A stretch of 12,948 nucleotides of DNA from JACDER01 sp036394915. Its GTDB lineage: Bacteria > Actinomycetota > Thermoleophilia > Gaiellales > Gaiellaceae. Under the pieces are notes generated by a model. That model did no database searches, was not told the DNA's origin, and saw only the letters and a list, made by a program, of their open reading frames with translations. Location: positions 1-12,948 of the forward strand of contig DASWEE010000033.1 in the NCBI GenBank assembly GCA_036394915.1, read 5' to 3'. The translations under genes and the position numbers were made by a program. Positions 6,428-12,948 of this stretch are shown in pieces (the stretch's first letter is position 1; each line of letters begins with the position of its first letter).

Positions 6428-6865
6428 CTAAGCGCTGTCGGACAGAGACCGGAGGAACGCGAGCTTCTCTTTGCGGAGCAGGTCATGCTCTCCACGCGCG
6501 ACCCGCTCGAGCAGCTGGCGGATCACTTCAGCGAGCTCGACCGGGTTGAACGGCTTGGTGATGTAGTCGACGCCACCGATCTCGAGCCCGCGCGCCTGAT
6601 CGCGGAGCTCGGCGCGTGCGGTCAGGAACACGATCGGGATCTTCCCCGTCAGGGGATCGTCGAGCAGCGCCTCGGCCACGCGCCAGCCGTCGAGCTGCGG
6701 AAGCATGACGTCGAGCAAGACGACGTCGGGCCGGGACGAGCGGGCCTGCTCCAGCCCAGCGGGCCCGTCCTCCGCCTCAACCACCTCCATCCCTTCGGCT
6801 TCGAGGTTGACGCGGCACAGAAGCCGGATCGGGGCGTCGTCGTCGACGACGAGAACCCGCGTCAT
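6428..6865 (-). CDS. Single-domain response regulator (CheY-like receiver)
   Basis: This 145-aa protein is a complete receiver domain with no DNA-binding or enzymatic output domain. The acidic pocket is at D8-D10, the phosphoacceptor is Asp52 (LLDVMLPQLDG), the switch residue is Thr82 (FLTAR) and the conserved lysine is Lys104 (TKPF). Residues about 120-145 form a short charged helical tail. It is therefore likely to act by protein-protein contact or as a phosphorelay intermediate. It directly follows the five-GAF kinase with a 1-nt overlap (TGATG), so that kinase is its probable phosphodonor. Its Shine-Dalgarno sequence sits in a small hairpin (6870-6885). Confidence 0.93.
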   Translation of the reverse strand: MTRVLVVDDDAPIRLLCRVNLEAEGMEVVEAEDGPAGLEQARSSRPDVVLLDVMLPQLDGWRVAEALLDDPLTGKIPIVFLTARAELRDQARGLEIGGVDYITKPFNPVELAEVIRQLLERVARGEHDLLRKEKLAFLRSLSDSA

Positions 6866-9800
6866 CAGGAAGGAGATCCCTCCTTCGCGCGACTCCGAAA
6901 CGCGTCAGAGGCGAGCGGCAGCTCGAACACGAAGCTCGAGCCTCGGCCCTCGACCGACGAGACTCTGATGCTGCCTCCCATCGCGGACACGAGCCCCTCG
7001 GCGATGAAGAGGCCGAGGCCCGCGCCCATCCCCTCCTGCCCGGTCATGTCCGAGCGCCGGTAGAACTTGGAGAAGATCAGCTGATGCTCCGCCTGGGGGA
7101 TGCCCATCCCCTCGTCGGCGACTGCGACCTCCACCGTTCCGGTCTCGACCTTCCTCCGCGCCGAGACCGTCACACGGCCTCCGTCGGGTGAGTACTTGAC
7201 TGCGTTGTCGAGCAGGTTCGCGACCACCTGCCGAAGCTTCTCGTCGTCCCCCTCTGCGGCGAGGGGCTCGTCGGGGAGCTCGAGCACGAACTCGTGCCCG
7301 TTGACCGAGGCGGGCTCCTCGGTGCTGGAGACGACATCCGCCAGCAGGGCGTGGAGGTCGACGGGTACGCGTTTGACCTTGAGGTCGCCCGCTTCGAGGC
7401 GCGCAACGTTGAGGAGCGTGTCCACGATCGCGGTCAGCCTTTCAGACTCCGAGGCGACGTACCGGAGGAACGTCCGGCGTTCCTCCTCGCTGAAGTGGAC
7501 GTCGTGGCGCAGGAGCGTCTCTGCGAACCCGTAGATCGACGTCAGCGGAGCCCTGAGCTGATGCGAGACCGTGGAAACGAAATCGGACTTCATCTGCTCG
7601 ACGAGCCGCTCGGCGGAGATGTCCCGAAACGCATAGATCCGCCCGGCGACCGCCCCGGTCGGATCGTGCATGACGGCCTCGCTCAGGGACAGCCACACAT
7701 CCTCGCCACCGCGCGGGATCGAGAGGATTCTGCTTGCCCCGGCCTCGTGGCCTTCAGGGGCCGCGAGGGAGCGCTTGAGGACGTCCGCGGCGTCGCGGCC
7801 GATCGCCTCGATGCGATCGACGCCGGTGATCTGGACGGCCGCCTCGTTCCAGAGCACGACGCGCCCCTCGCGGTCGACGGCCACGATTCCGTCCGCGACC
7901 TGGGTGAGGATCGCGTCGCTGCGGTTCTTCTCGAGCGCGATCCGCTGGTAGAGCTCGGCGTTCGAGAGCGCCGCGGACGCGTTGGCGGCGAGCGCAAGAA
8001 GCGCCTCGATCTCCTCGTCCCGCCAGTGCCGGGCGGCGCGGGCATAGACCGAGAGCACGCCGAGCAGCCCGCCTTCGGGGCCCGAGAGCGGGACTCCGAG
8101 GTACGACTCGTAGCCGGCGGCCACCATCGGGTCGGCCTCGGTCCAGCCCTGCTCGCCTGCGGCCGGGACGGCGACCGGTGACCGCGTCTGCGCCACTTCT
8201 CCGGCCAGCCCGGTCGTCGAGGGCATCCGCGCGCCGGTCAGGGTCTCCGCGCCCCCTCCCCCGCCGGCGAGGACGACCAGCTCGTCTTCATCCACGAGGC
8301 AGATCGTGCACGCGTCCGCCCCGAGCAGCGCGGGCGCTTCCGCCACGACTTCTGCCGCCACCCGCTCGGGATCGAGCTCGGTGGCGAGAAAGGTGGCGAT
8401 GCGCGCGAGCCGCTGGGAAAGTGCACGCGCGCTCCGCTCGCGCTCGAACAGCTCGCTGCGCTCGAGCGCGCCCTTCGCCGCGTCCGCCAGGTGCCCGGCG
8501 AGCTCGAGATCGTCGTCCGTGAACGCCTGTTCCTCCGCGAAGAACACGATCACGACTCCGCGGTCCTGCTCACGCCCCTCGACCGGGATCGCCAGAAGCG
8601 AGCGGAAGCTCCCCTCCGAGAGCGTTCGCCATTCGTCGTCGAAGCGGGCGTCCGCAAGCAGGTCGGAAGCAGCCAGCACCAGTCCGCGATCGGCGGCATC
8701 CGCAAGCGCATCGGGGAGCGCCGACAGCGCTTCGTCGAGGGGGTCCGGAAGCCCATGGCGGCCGGCGAGCTCGAGCTCGCCTCCCCGCGGCATCAGCACC
8801 CCGGCACATTCGCCGCCGAGCGCCTCCGCAGCGGCCTGCGCAACCGCATCGAGCGTCTCGGCGAGCGAGAGCGGCTGCGCGAGCGCCGAGGCGACCCGGT
8901 AGAAGCCGCGCTCGATCCGAGCCCGGCGCTCTCGCTCCTCGAAGCTGGCGGCATTGCGCAAGGCAAGGCCCGCGAGGCCGGCGAACGTCTCGATCGTCTC
9001 TCTGTCAGCCCTGCTGAACCTCCGCTCGGGGTCCCTCGTACCGACGCCGAGGACGCCGCTCGCCTCCCCGCCGACGGTCATCGGTGCGACGAGCGCGGCG
9101 GCGAAGCCCTCGTACGCGGGGTTCGGGACCGCCTGCGGAAGGTCCGCGTACTCGTGCGAGACGACCGAGCCGGCACCCTCGAGCGCCCGGCCGGCGAGCC
9201 CGAGATCCTCGGGCGACTCGAATCCGACCAGCGCCCGGTCGAGCCCGTAGACGGCTGCGCAGCGAAGAGTCCCTCGCGCCGTCTCGCGCAGGTAGCAATC
9301 GGCCGCATCGGCCTGCAGCAGCTCGGCCAGCTCGACCACGAGCCGCTCGAGGACGGTCTCGAGCCTTAGCTCGGCTGAGACGACCTGTGCCGCCTTGATA
9401 AGGGCCGAGAGATGGTCGAGCCGCTCCTCATTCTCGCGCAGCAGGCGGGTCGTGTGCATCGCGAGACCGACCTCGCGCGCCACTGCCTCTGCGAGCTTGA
9501 CCTCCTGGAGCGACCACGCCGAGGGCTCCGTCCGGTGCAGCGCGATGATCCCGATCAGCTCGTCGAAGACGACGATCGGCGTCGCGAGCACGGCCTTCGT
9601 ACCGATCTCCAGCAGCGTCCGGCGACCCCCGAGCGAGGGATCGTCGAGCTCTGCCGCGGAGGCCACGTCCGCGATCGCAACCGTTTGACGGTTCCTGGCG
9701 GCCAGGTTGGAGGCAGGGAGCCGGTCCGCATGGCCGCCCACGGGCTCGACGCCGTCGGCGTTCCACTCTGCCGCGACCGGCATCGGCCCACCGGGGATCC

Positions 9801-10809
9801 CGAGCCGGATGAAGCAGCGCGCGAGCTCGAGTGCACGCCCGGTCTCGGAGACAGCCACGTGGAGCACCGCATCGAGGTCGAGCTCGGAGCGGACCTTCCG
9901 CCCGATCCTCGCCACGAGCTTCTCGCGCTCGAGGGCGTCGGCGAGCTCGGCCGAGGAGCGGACGCGGTCGAGCGCCAGGCCGCCCTCGGCGGCGAGAGCC
10001 TGCAGGAGCGACAGCTCGTCCCCGGCGAAGGTTCGCCGCTCCCCGGTCGTTCCGGCGACGACGACGCCTGTCACCCGCTTGCCGGCGACGAGCGGCACGA
10101 AGATCGCGCTCTTCACCCCCGTCGTTTCGACGAGCTCACGGTTGACGAGAGGCGACGCCTCGACGTCCTCGACCACGACCGGCGCCCGCTGCGCGACCGC
10201 CTGCGCGATCCCGGACGGAGCGGCGTCGAGGTCGAGTCGGAGCCGCGGAGGCCAATCGAGCTCGCGGTCGCCCGAGAAGCCGAGCACGCCCGTTGCCTCC
10301 CGACGTTTCTCGTCCACGAGCGCAAGCGCGGTCAGATCGACCGAGAGCAACGAGCCCACCTGCGCGAGCAGCGCGCGGGCCACCGATTCGGGGTCGCGGG
10401 CCCGGCCGAGCTGGTTCGAGACCGCCGCGACCGAATCGAGCTCGCGATCGACGAACGCGACGCGCTCGTCGGTCTCGCGGGAGCGGAGCCAGCCGTGGAT
10501 CAGCTGCCGGCGCTCCTTCCAGCGGACGAGGACGGCGACCGGCGGGAAGGCTGCAATCAAGATCGAGGCGAGGCCGAACCAGACATGGCCGCCGAACGGC
10601 TCCTCGTCGACGAGCACCACGACCGCGAACAGCCCGGTCAGCAGGCCGAGCACCGGGAACAGCGACAGGAAGGCGAGCTCGAGGGCGGTGGCCCGGCGCC
10701 ATTCCTTCCACGCCATCGGCGCGAGCGCAGCCGCCATCCCGAGATAGAGCACGGACAGGACCACCAGCGGAACGCCGTTGAAAACGATCGCCTGGGTATG
10801 AATGCCCAT
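6865..10809 (-). CDS. Membrane-anchored hybrid-free sensor histidine kinase with five GAF domains and one PAS domain
   Basis: ATG at 10807-10809, preceded by AGGAAAG, gives 1314 aa; a longer in-frame opening to 10881 would overlap ispH and is rejected. Three membrane segments fall at about 8-32, 43-67 and 74-96, with the rest cytoplasmic. Five GAF-like sensory repeats follow at roughly 126-280, 297-450, 466-620, 634-785 and 800-945, each introduced by a coiled-coil helix with a recurring L-x-LD/LE-x-VL pattern, then PAS at about 955-1070. The HisKA H-box is VSHQLRAPLTS with phosphoacceptor His1083. The ATPase domain has N-box NLLDNAVKYSPDGG (Asn1202), G1 DEGMGIP, F-box FSKFYR and G2 GAGLGLF. 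It should autophosphorylate in response to ligands or redox/energy cues sensed by the GAF/PAS array and pass phosphate to the adjacent receiver. The ligands are unknown; I see no chromophore-binding signature I can assign. Confidence 0.93.
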   Translation of the reverse strand: MGIHTQAIVFNGVPLVVLSVLYLGMAAALAPMAWKEWRRATALELAFLSLFPVLGLLTGLFAVVVLVDEEPFGGHVWFGLASILIAAFPPVAVLVRWKERRQLIHGWLRSRETDERVAFVDRELDSVAAVSNQLGRARDPESVARALLAQVGSLLSVDLTALALVDEKRREATGVLGFSGDRELDWPPRLRLDLDAAPSGIAQAVAQRAPVVVEDVEASPLVNRELVETTGVKSAIFVPLVAGKRVTGVVVAGTTGERRTFAGDELSLLQALAAEGGLALDRVRSSAELADALEREKLVARIGRKVRSELDLDAVLHVAVSETGRALELARCFIRLGIPGGPMPVAAEWNADGVEPVGGHADRLPASNLAARNRQTVAIADVASAAELDDPSLGGRRTLLEIGTKAVLATPIVVFDELIGIIALHRTEPSAWSLQEVKLAEAVAREVGLAMHTTRLLRENEERLDHLSALIKAAQVVSAELRLETVLERLVVELAELLQADAADCYLRETARGTLRCAAVYGLDRALVGFESPEDLGLAGRALEGAGSVVSHEYADLPQAVPNPAYEGFAAALVAPMTVGGEASGVLGVGTRDPERRFSRADRETIETFAGLAGLALRNAASFEERERRARIERGFYRVASALAQPLSLAETLDAVAQAAAEALGGECAGVLMPRGGELELAGRHGLPDPLDEALSALPDALADAADRGLVLAASDLLADARFDDEWRTLSEGSFRSLLAIPVEGREQDRGVVIVFFAEEQAFTDDDLELAGHLADAAKGALERSELFERERSARALSQRLARIATFLATELDPERVAAEVVAEAPALLGADACTICLVDEDELVVLAGGGGGAETLTGARMPSTTGLAGEVAQTRSPVAVPAAGEQGWTEADPMVAAGYESYLGVPLSGPEGGLLGVLSVYARAARHWRDEEIEALLALAANASAALSNAELYQRIALEKNRSDAILTQVADGIVAVDREGRVVLWNEAAVQITGVDRIEAIGRDAADVLKRSLAAPEGHEAGASRILSIPRGGEDVWLSLSEAVMHDPTGAVAGRIYAFRDISAERLVEQMKSDFVSTVSHQLRAPLTSIYGFAETLLRHDVHFSEEERRTFLRYVASESERLTAIVDTLLNVARLEAGDLKVKRVPVDLHALLADVVSSTEEPASVNGHEFVLELPDEPLAAEGDDEKLRQVVANLLDNAVKYSPDGGRVTVSARRKVETGTVEVAVADEGMGIPQAEHQLIFSKFYRRSDMTGQEGMGAGLGLFIAEGLVSAMGGSIRVSSVEGRGSSFVFELPLASDAFRSRAKEGSPS
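6870..6885 (-). promoter_or_regulatory. Hairpin enclosing the response regulator ribosome binding site
   Basis: On the minus strand AAGGAGGGATCTCCTT forms a 6-bp stem (AAGGAG/CTCCTT) with a GGAT loop. The AAGGAGGG Shine-Dalgarno ends 12 nt before the response regulator ATG, inside the last codons of the kinase gene. Ribosomes finishing the kinase would open the stem, so coupling of the two proteins is likely. Confidence 0.5.
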
Positions 10810-10873
10810 GGCTTTCCTGATGATAGGTACGAAATCAGTCACCGTCGAGTAGGCCGCGCAGTAACATGGGCGC
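10810..10873. promoter_or_regulatory. Divergent promoter region between the sensor kinase and ispH
   Basis: On the minus strand TCGACG (10843-10848), a 17-nt spacer and TATCAT (10820-10825) form a good -35/-10 pair, ending 10 nt before the kinase ATG. On the plus strand TAACAT (10862-10867) lies 6 nt before the ispH GTG, with a weak -35 (TCACCG, 10839-10844) at 17 nt. The two -35 elements overlap. Both placements predict transcripts starting at or within a few bases of the start codon. No terminator or other gene fits in these 64 bp. Confidence 0.4.
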
Positions 10874-11839
10874 GTGGTCAAGCGCGTCCTCCTCGCGTCC
10901 CCGCGCGGCTACTGCGCGGGCGTCGAACGTGCCGTCGATACGGTCGAGAGCGCGCTTCAGCTCTACGGCGCGCCGGTGTACGTCCGCAAGCAGATCGTCC
11001 ACAACATCCACGTCGTCCGCGAGCTCGAGGAGCAGGGCGCGATCTTCGTCGACAGCGAGGAGGAGGTGCCCGAGGGCGAGACGGTCGTGTTCTCGGCACA
11101 CGGAGTCTCGCCGGCGGTGTACGAGAACGCGCAGAAACGCCGGCTGAGCACGATCGACGCGACCTGCCCGCTGGTGACGAAGGTTCACGTCCAGGCCCGC
11201 CGGTATGCCGCCGAGGGGTACACGATCATCCTGATCGGCCACGCCGGGCACGAGGAGATCGAGGGGACGATGGGCGAGGCACCCGACTCGATCCTCCTCG
11301 TCGAGTCGACAGACGACGCGGAGGCGCTCGAGGTCCCGGAAGGGGCGAAGCTCGCCTACATCACACAGACGACGCTGTCAGTCGACGAGACGCAGGACGT
11401 GATCTCGGTTCTGCGCCGCCGCTTTCCCGACATCTACGCGCCGAAGAAGGAGGACATCTGCTACGCGACCTCCAACCGGCAGTGGGCCGTCAAGGAGATG
11501 CTCGACCTCGTCGACCTCCTGCTCGTGATCGGCTCCAAGAACAGCTCGAACTCGAACCGGCTCGTCGAGGTCGCCCGCGCCGGCGGCATCGAGTCGCACC
11601 TGATCGAAGACGAGACCGAGATCGACGAGTCCTGGCTCGAAGGCATGGAGACGGTCGGGATCACGTCGGGAGCCTCGGCGCCGGAGCGGCTGGTCGTGCG
11701 GGTCTGCGACTGGTTTCGCGCGCGCGGGATCGAGGACATCCGCCCGTACGAGCTGGACGTCCGCGAGGACATCACCTTCCGGCTCCCGGTCGAGCTTCGT
11801 CGCGAGCTGGAGCTCTCCGAGACGCAGCGAGCCGGCTAA
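10874..11839 (+). CDS. ispH: 4-hydroxy-3-methylbut-2-enyl diphosphate reductase (IspH/LytB)
   Basis: IspH is the last enzyme of the MEP pathway. It reduces HMBPP to IPP and DMAPP using a [4Fe-4S] cluster in the cytoplasm. The 321-aa length is normal. The three cluster cysteines are Cys14 (SPRGYCAGVERA), Cys98 (IDATCPLV) and Cys196 (DICYATSNRQ). Substrate-binding His43 (VHNIHVV), His76 (SAHGVS) and His126 are present, as is catalytic Glu128 in GHEEIEGT, and SKNSSNSNRL supplies the diphosphate-binding Ser/Asn. The GTG start is chosen because MVKRVLLASPRGYCAG matches the family N-terminus; no Shine-Dalgarno is visible, and a possible -10 lies 6 nt upstream, suggesting a leaderless message. The gene diverges from the sensor kinase and converges on ileS, so it is probably transcribed alone. 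Confidence 0.97.
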   Translation: MVKRVLLASPRGYCAGVERAVDTVESALQLYGAPVYVRKQIVHNIHVVRELEEQGAIFVDSEEEVPEGETVVFSAHGVSPAVYENAQKRRLSTIDATCPLVTKVHVQARRYAAEGYTIILIGHAGHEEIEGTMGEAPDSILLVESTDDAEALEVPEGAKLAYITQTTLSVDETQDVISVLRRRFPDIYAPKKEDICYATSNRQWAVKEMLDLVDLLLVIGSKNSSNSNRLVEVARAGGIESHLIEDETEIDESWLEGMETVGITSGASAPERLVVRVCDWFRARGIEDIRPYELDVREDITFRLPVELRRELELSETQRAG

Positions 11840-11857
11840 GCCGGGTCGCTGCTCCAT

Positions 11858-11886
11858 TCGAGGGGGAAACTTCGTTTCCCCCTCGA
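11858..11886. repeat. GGGGGAAAC-type hairpin, copy 3 (terminator-like)
   Basis: TCGAGGGGGAAAC (11858-11870), loop TTC, GTTTCCCCCTCGA (11874-11886): a 13-bp perfect stem 18 nt after the ispH stop. It is followed by GCTCCCCCTTC, the same kind of C-rich flank as copies 1 and 2. It occupies the convergent ispH/ileS junction and is probably a terminator despite lacking a T-tract. Confidence 0.7.
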
Positions 11887-11963
11887 GCTCCCCCTTCTAC
11901 GAGTGTTGGGGAGTCTGTGAAACGCGGGAGGCCCGGCAGAGGCGCGCCACGGCGCAGGGCCTG

Positions 11964-11985
11964 GGCCTGAGCTGGTCCTCAGGCC
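11964..11985 (-). terminator. Stem-loop spanning the ileS stop codon
   Basis: On the minus strand GGCCTGAG, a 6-nt loop and CTCAGGCC form an 8-bp perfect stem; the ileS TGA (11981-11979) lies in its first arm. No T-run follows. It may contribute to termination or stabilise the 3' end, but a chance GC-rich palindrome is possible. Confidence 0.3.
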
Positions 11986-12948
11986 TTCGCGATCTGCGGC
12001 GCTTCGACCGAGTCCGTCTCGACCTGGACGGCAAGCGTCTCCCCCTTGATCCAGTCCTCGTGCGCGAGCAGCTCCGCCTGCGATTCGGGCAACGTGAGGA
12101 CGATCCGGTCGGTCAGCTCGTAGCCCGCCTGCTTCCGCATCAGGTTCACCTCGTGAATCAGGTCGAGGACGCGGCTCTCCAGCTCGAGCTCCGGGTCGAG
12201 GGTCGTGTCGAGCGCGACCGTCAGGCCGTCCTCGGATTCGACCGCCCACCCCTCCTTGCCCCGATGCTCGACGAGCACGTCGTCGGGGCCTAGGTCGTGA
12301 CCCAGCACGCGAAAGCCTGCGTCGACCTGTTCGAACTCTCCCCGGGCGAGGGCTTCCCGGACCCCCGGAAGCTCCTTGCCGAGGCGCGGGCCGAGCACGG
12401 GGAGGTTCGGTTTGACGAAGAGCTCGGTCGCGTCGACCTCACCCGCCTCGACCGCCTTGACGCGCAGCTCCTCGGCGATCTCGTCGGCATGTGAGCTCAC
12501 GGCGTCCGCGCCCTGAACGACGAGACGGCGCAACGGCTGCCGGTGCTTGAGACCGGCCGCATCGCGTGCCTGCCGCCCCAACGTCACGATCGCTCGCACC
12601 TCTGCGATTTCGGCAAGCAGGGCGTCGTCCGGCTCCTCCGGCGCGGGCCACGGCACGAGGAAGACCGACTCTTCGCGGGAGACGAGATTGCGCCAGAGAT
12701 GATCGGCGAGGAACGGCATCACCGGGGCGATCACCTGGATCGCGACCGTGAGCGCCTGCCAGAGCGCACGAAGCGCTGCGGCGTCCTCGTCCCAAAAACG
12801 GCGCCGTGAGCGGCGGATGTACCAGTTCGAGAGATCGTCGACGAACCGCTCGAAGGCGGCCGTCACGTCCGGCGTCCAGTACCGCTCGTAGGCGTCGGTC
12901 GTCTCCCGGACGAGCTGCGACGTCCGCGCCTCGAGCCAGCGGTCGAGC
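11979..12948 (-). CDS. ileS: Isoleucyl-tRNA synthetase, C-terminal portion (5' end beyond the window)
   Basis: About 323 codons are visible and the frame continues off the right edge, so the catalytic HIGH and KMSKS regions are not in view. The segment begins with LDRWLEARTSQLVRETTDAY, then FVDDLSNWYIRRSRRRFW, the hallmark start of the class I anticodon-binding domain of IleRS. The following helices (VIAPVMPFLADHLWRNL) are typical of the same domain. The end contains the extra C-terminal region seen in long, type-2 IleRS proteins (LDTTLDPELELESRVLDLIHEVNLMRKQAGYEL, here cited in part: LDTTLDPELELE and VNLMRKQAGYEL). The enzyme charges tRNA-Ile in the cytoplasm and edits valine. An internal GTG at 12864-12866 is not the real start, because the conserved domain continues upstream of it. 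Confidence 0.93.
   Translation of the reverse strand, partial: LDRWLEARTSQLVRETTDAYERYWTPDVTAAFERFVDDLSNWYIRRSRRRFWDEDAAALRALWQALTVAIQVIAPVMPFLADHLWRNLVSREESVFLVPWPAPEEPDDALLAEIAEVRAIVTLGRQARDAAGLKHRQPLRRLVVQGADAVSSHADEIAEELRVKAVEAGEVDATELFVKPNLPVLGPRLGKELPGVREALARGEFEQVDAGFRVLGHDLGPDDVLVEHRGKEGWAVESEDGLTVALDTTLDPELELESRVLDLIHEVNLMRKQAGYELTDRIVLTLPESQAELLAHEDWIKGETLAVQVETDSVEAPQIAKA

Noticed and set aside
10810..10881. N-terminal extension of the sensor kinase to 10881
   Set aside because: It would overlap the ispH start and has no ribosome binding site; the ATG at 10807-10809 follows AGGAAAG and begins the first membrane segment region.
9412..11970. 852-codon plus-strand open frame running through the kinase, the divergent promoter and ispH
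   Set aside because: It crosses two recognised genes in wrong frames and shows no recognisable protein features.

Overview
The window is high-GC DNA with GTG starts, tight overlaps and one lipobox protein. Gene style and content suggest an actinobacterium, most likely of the Thermoleophilia/Gaiellales/Solirubrobacterales type. Pointers are an RTX + Asp-box secreted protein, a decayed HTH gene of a family I associate with these bacteria, and a type-2-like IleRS C-terminus. The taxonomic call is inference from gene style, not from a marker comparison.

Layout. (1) 1-690: no convincing gene. It holds several inverted repeats, including a ~93-bp imperfect palindrome, a 14-bp perfect hairpin and an 18-bp operator-like palindrome. 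(2) 691-4719, all minus strand, read right to left: a possible 53-aa small protein, a secreted RTX/six-Asp-box beta-propeller protein, a monomeric-sarcosine-oxidase-like flavoenzyme starting 20 nt later, and a polysaccharide-deacetylase-like lipoprotein overlapping the oxidase by 4 nt. The last three look like one operon. (3) 4748-5287, minus: tRNA-Pro(UGG) abutted and slightly overlapped by a broken HTH gene with an internal deletion and frame change. (4) 5331-6290, plus: an EamA/DMT transporter. (5) 6428-10809, minus: a 1314-aa membrane sensor histidine kinase with five GAF domains and one PAS domain, followed with a 1-nt overlap by a single-domain response regulator. (6) 10874-11839, plus: ispH, diverging from the kinase across 64 bp. 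(7) 11979-12948, minus: the C-terminal part of ileS, running off the right edge.

How the genes work together. The kinase and response regulator form one two-component pair. IspH (last step of the MEP isoprenoid pathway) and IleRS are housekeeping. The oxidase, deacetylase and propeller proteins suggest amine oxidation and envelope or extracellular carbohydrate work, but no shared pathway can be read from them.

Most of the window is ordinary. The points most worth checking are a family of GGGGGAAAC/GTTTCCCCC hairpins found at both convergent gene junctions, the missing canonical start codon of the RTX/propeller gene, the deletion pseudogene fused to the tRNA 5' end, a hairpin that hides the response regulator's ribosome binding site, and candidate leaderless promoters between ispH and the kinase. 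I did not find a clearly new defence or mobile system.
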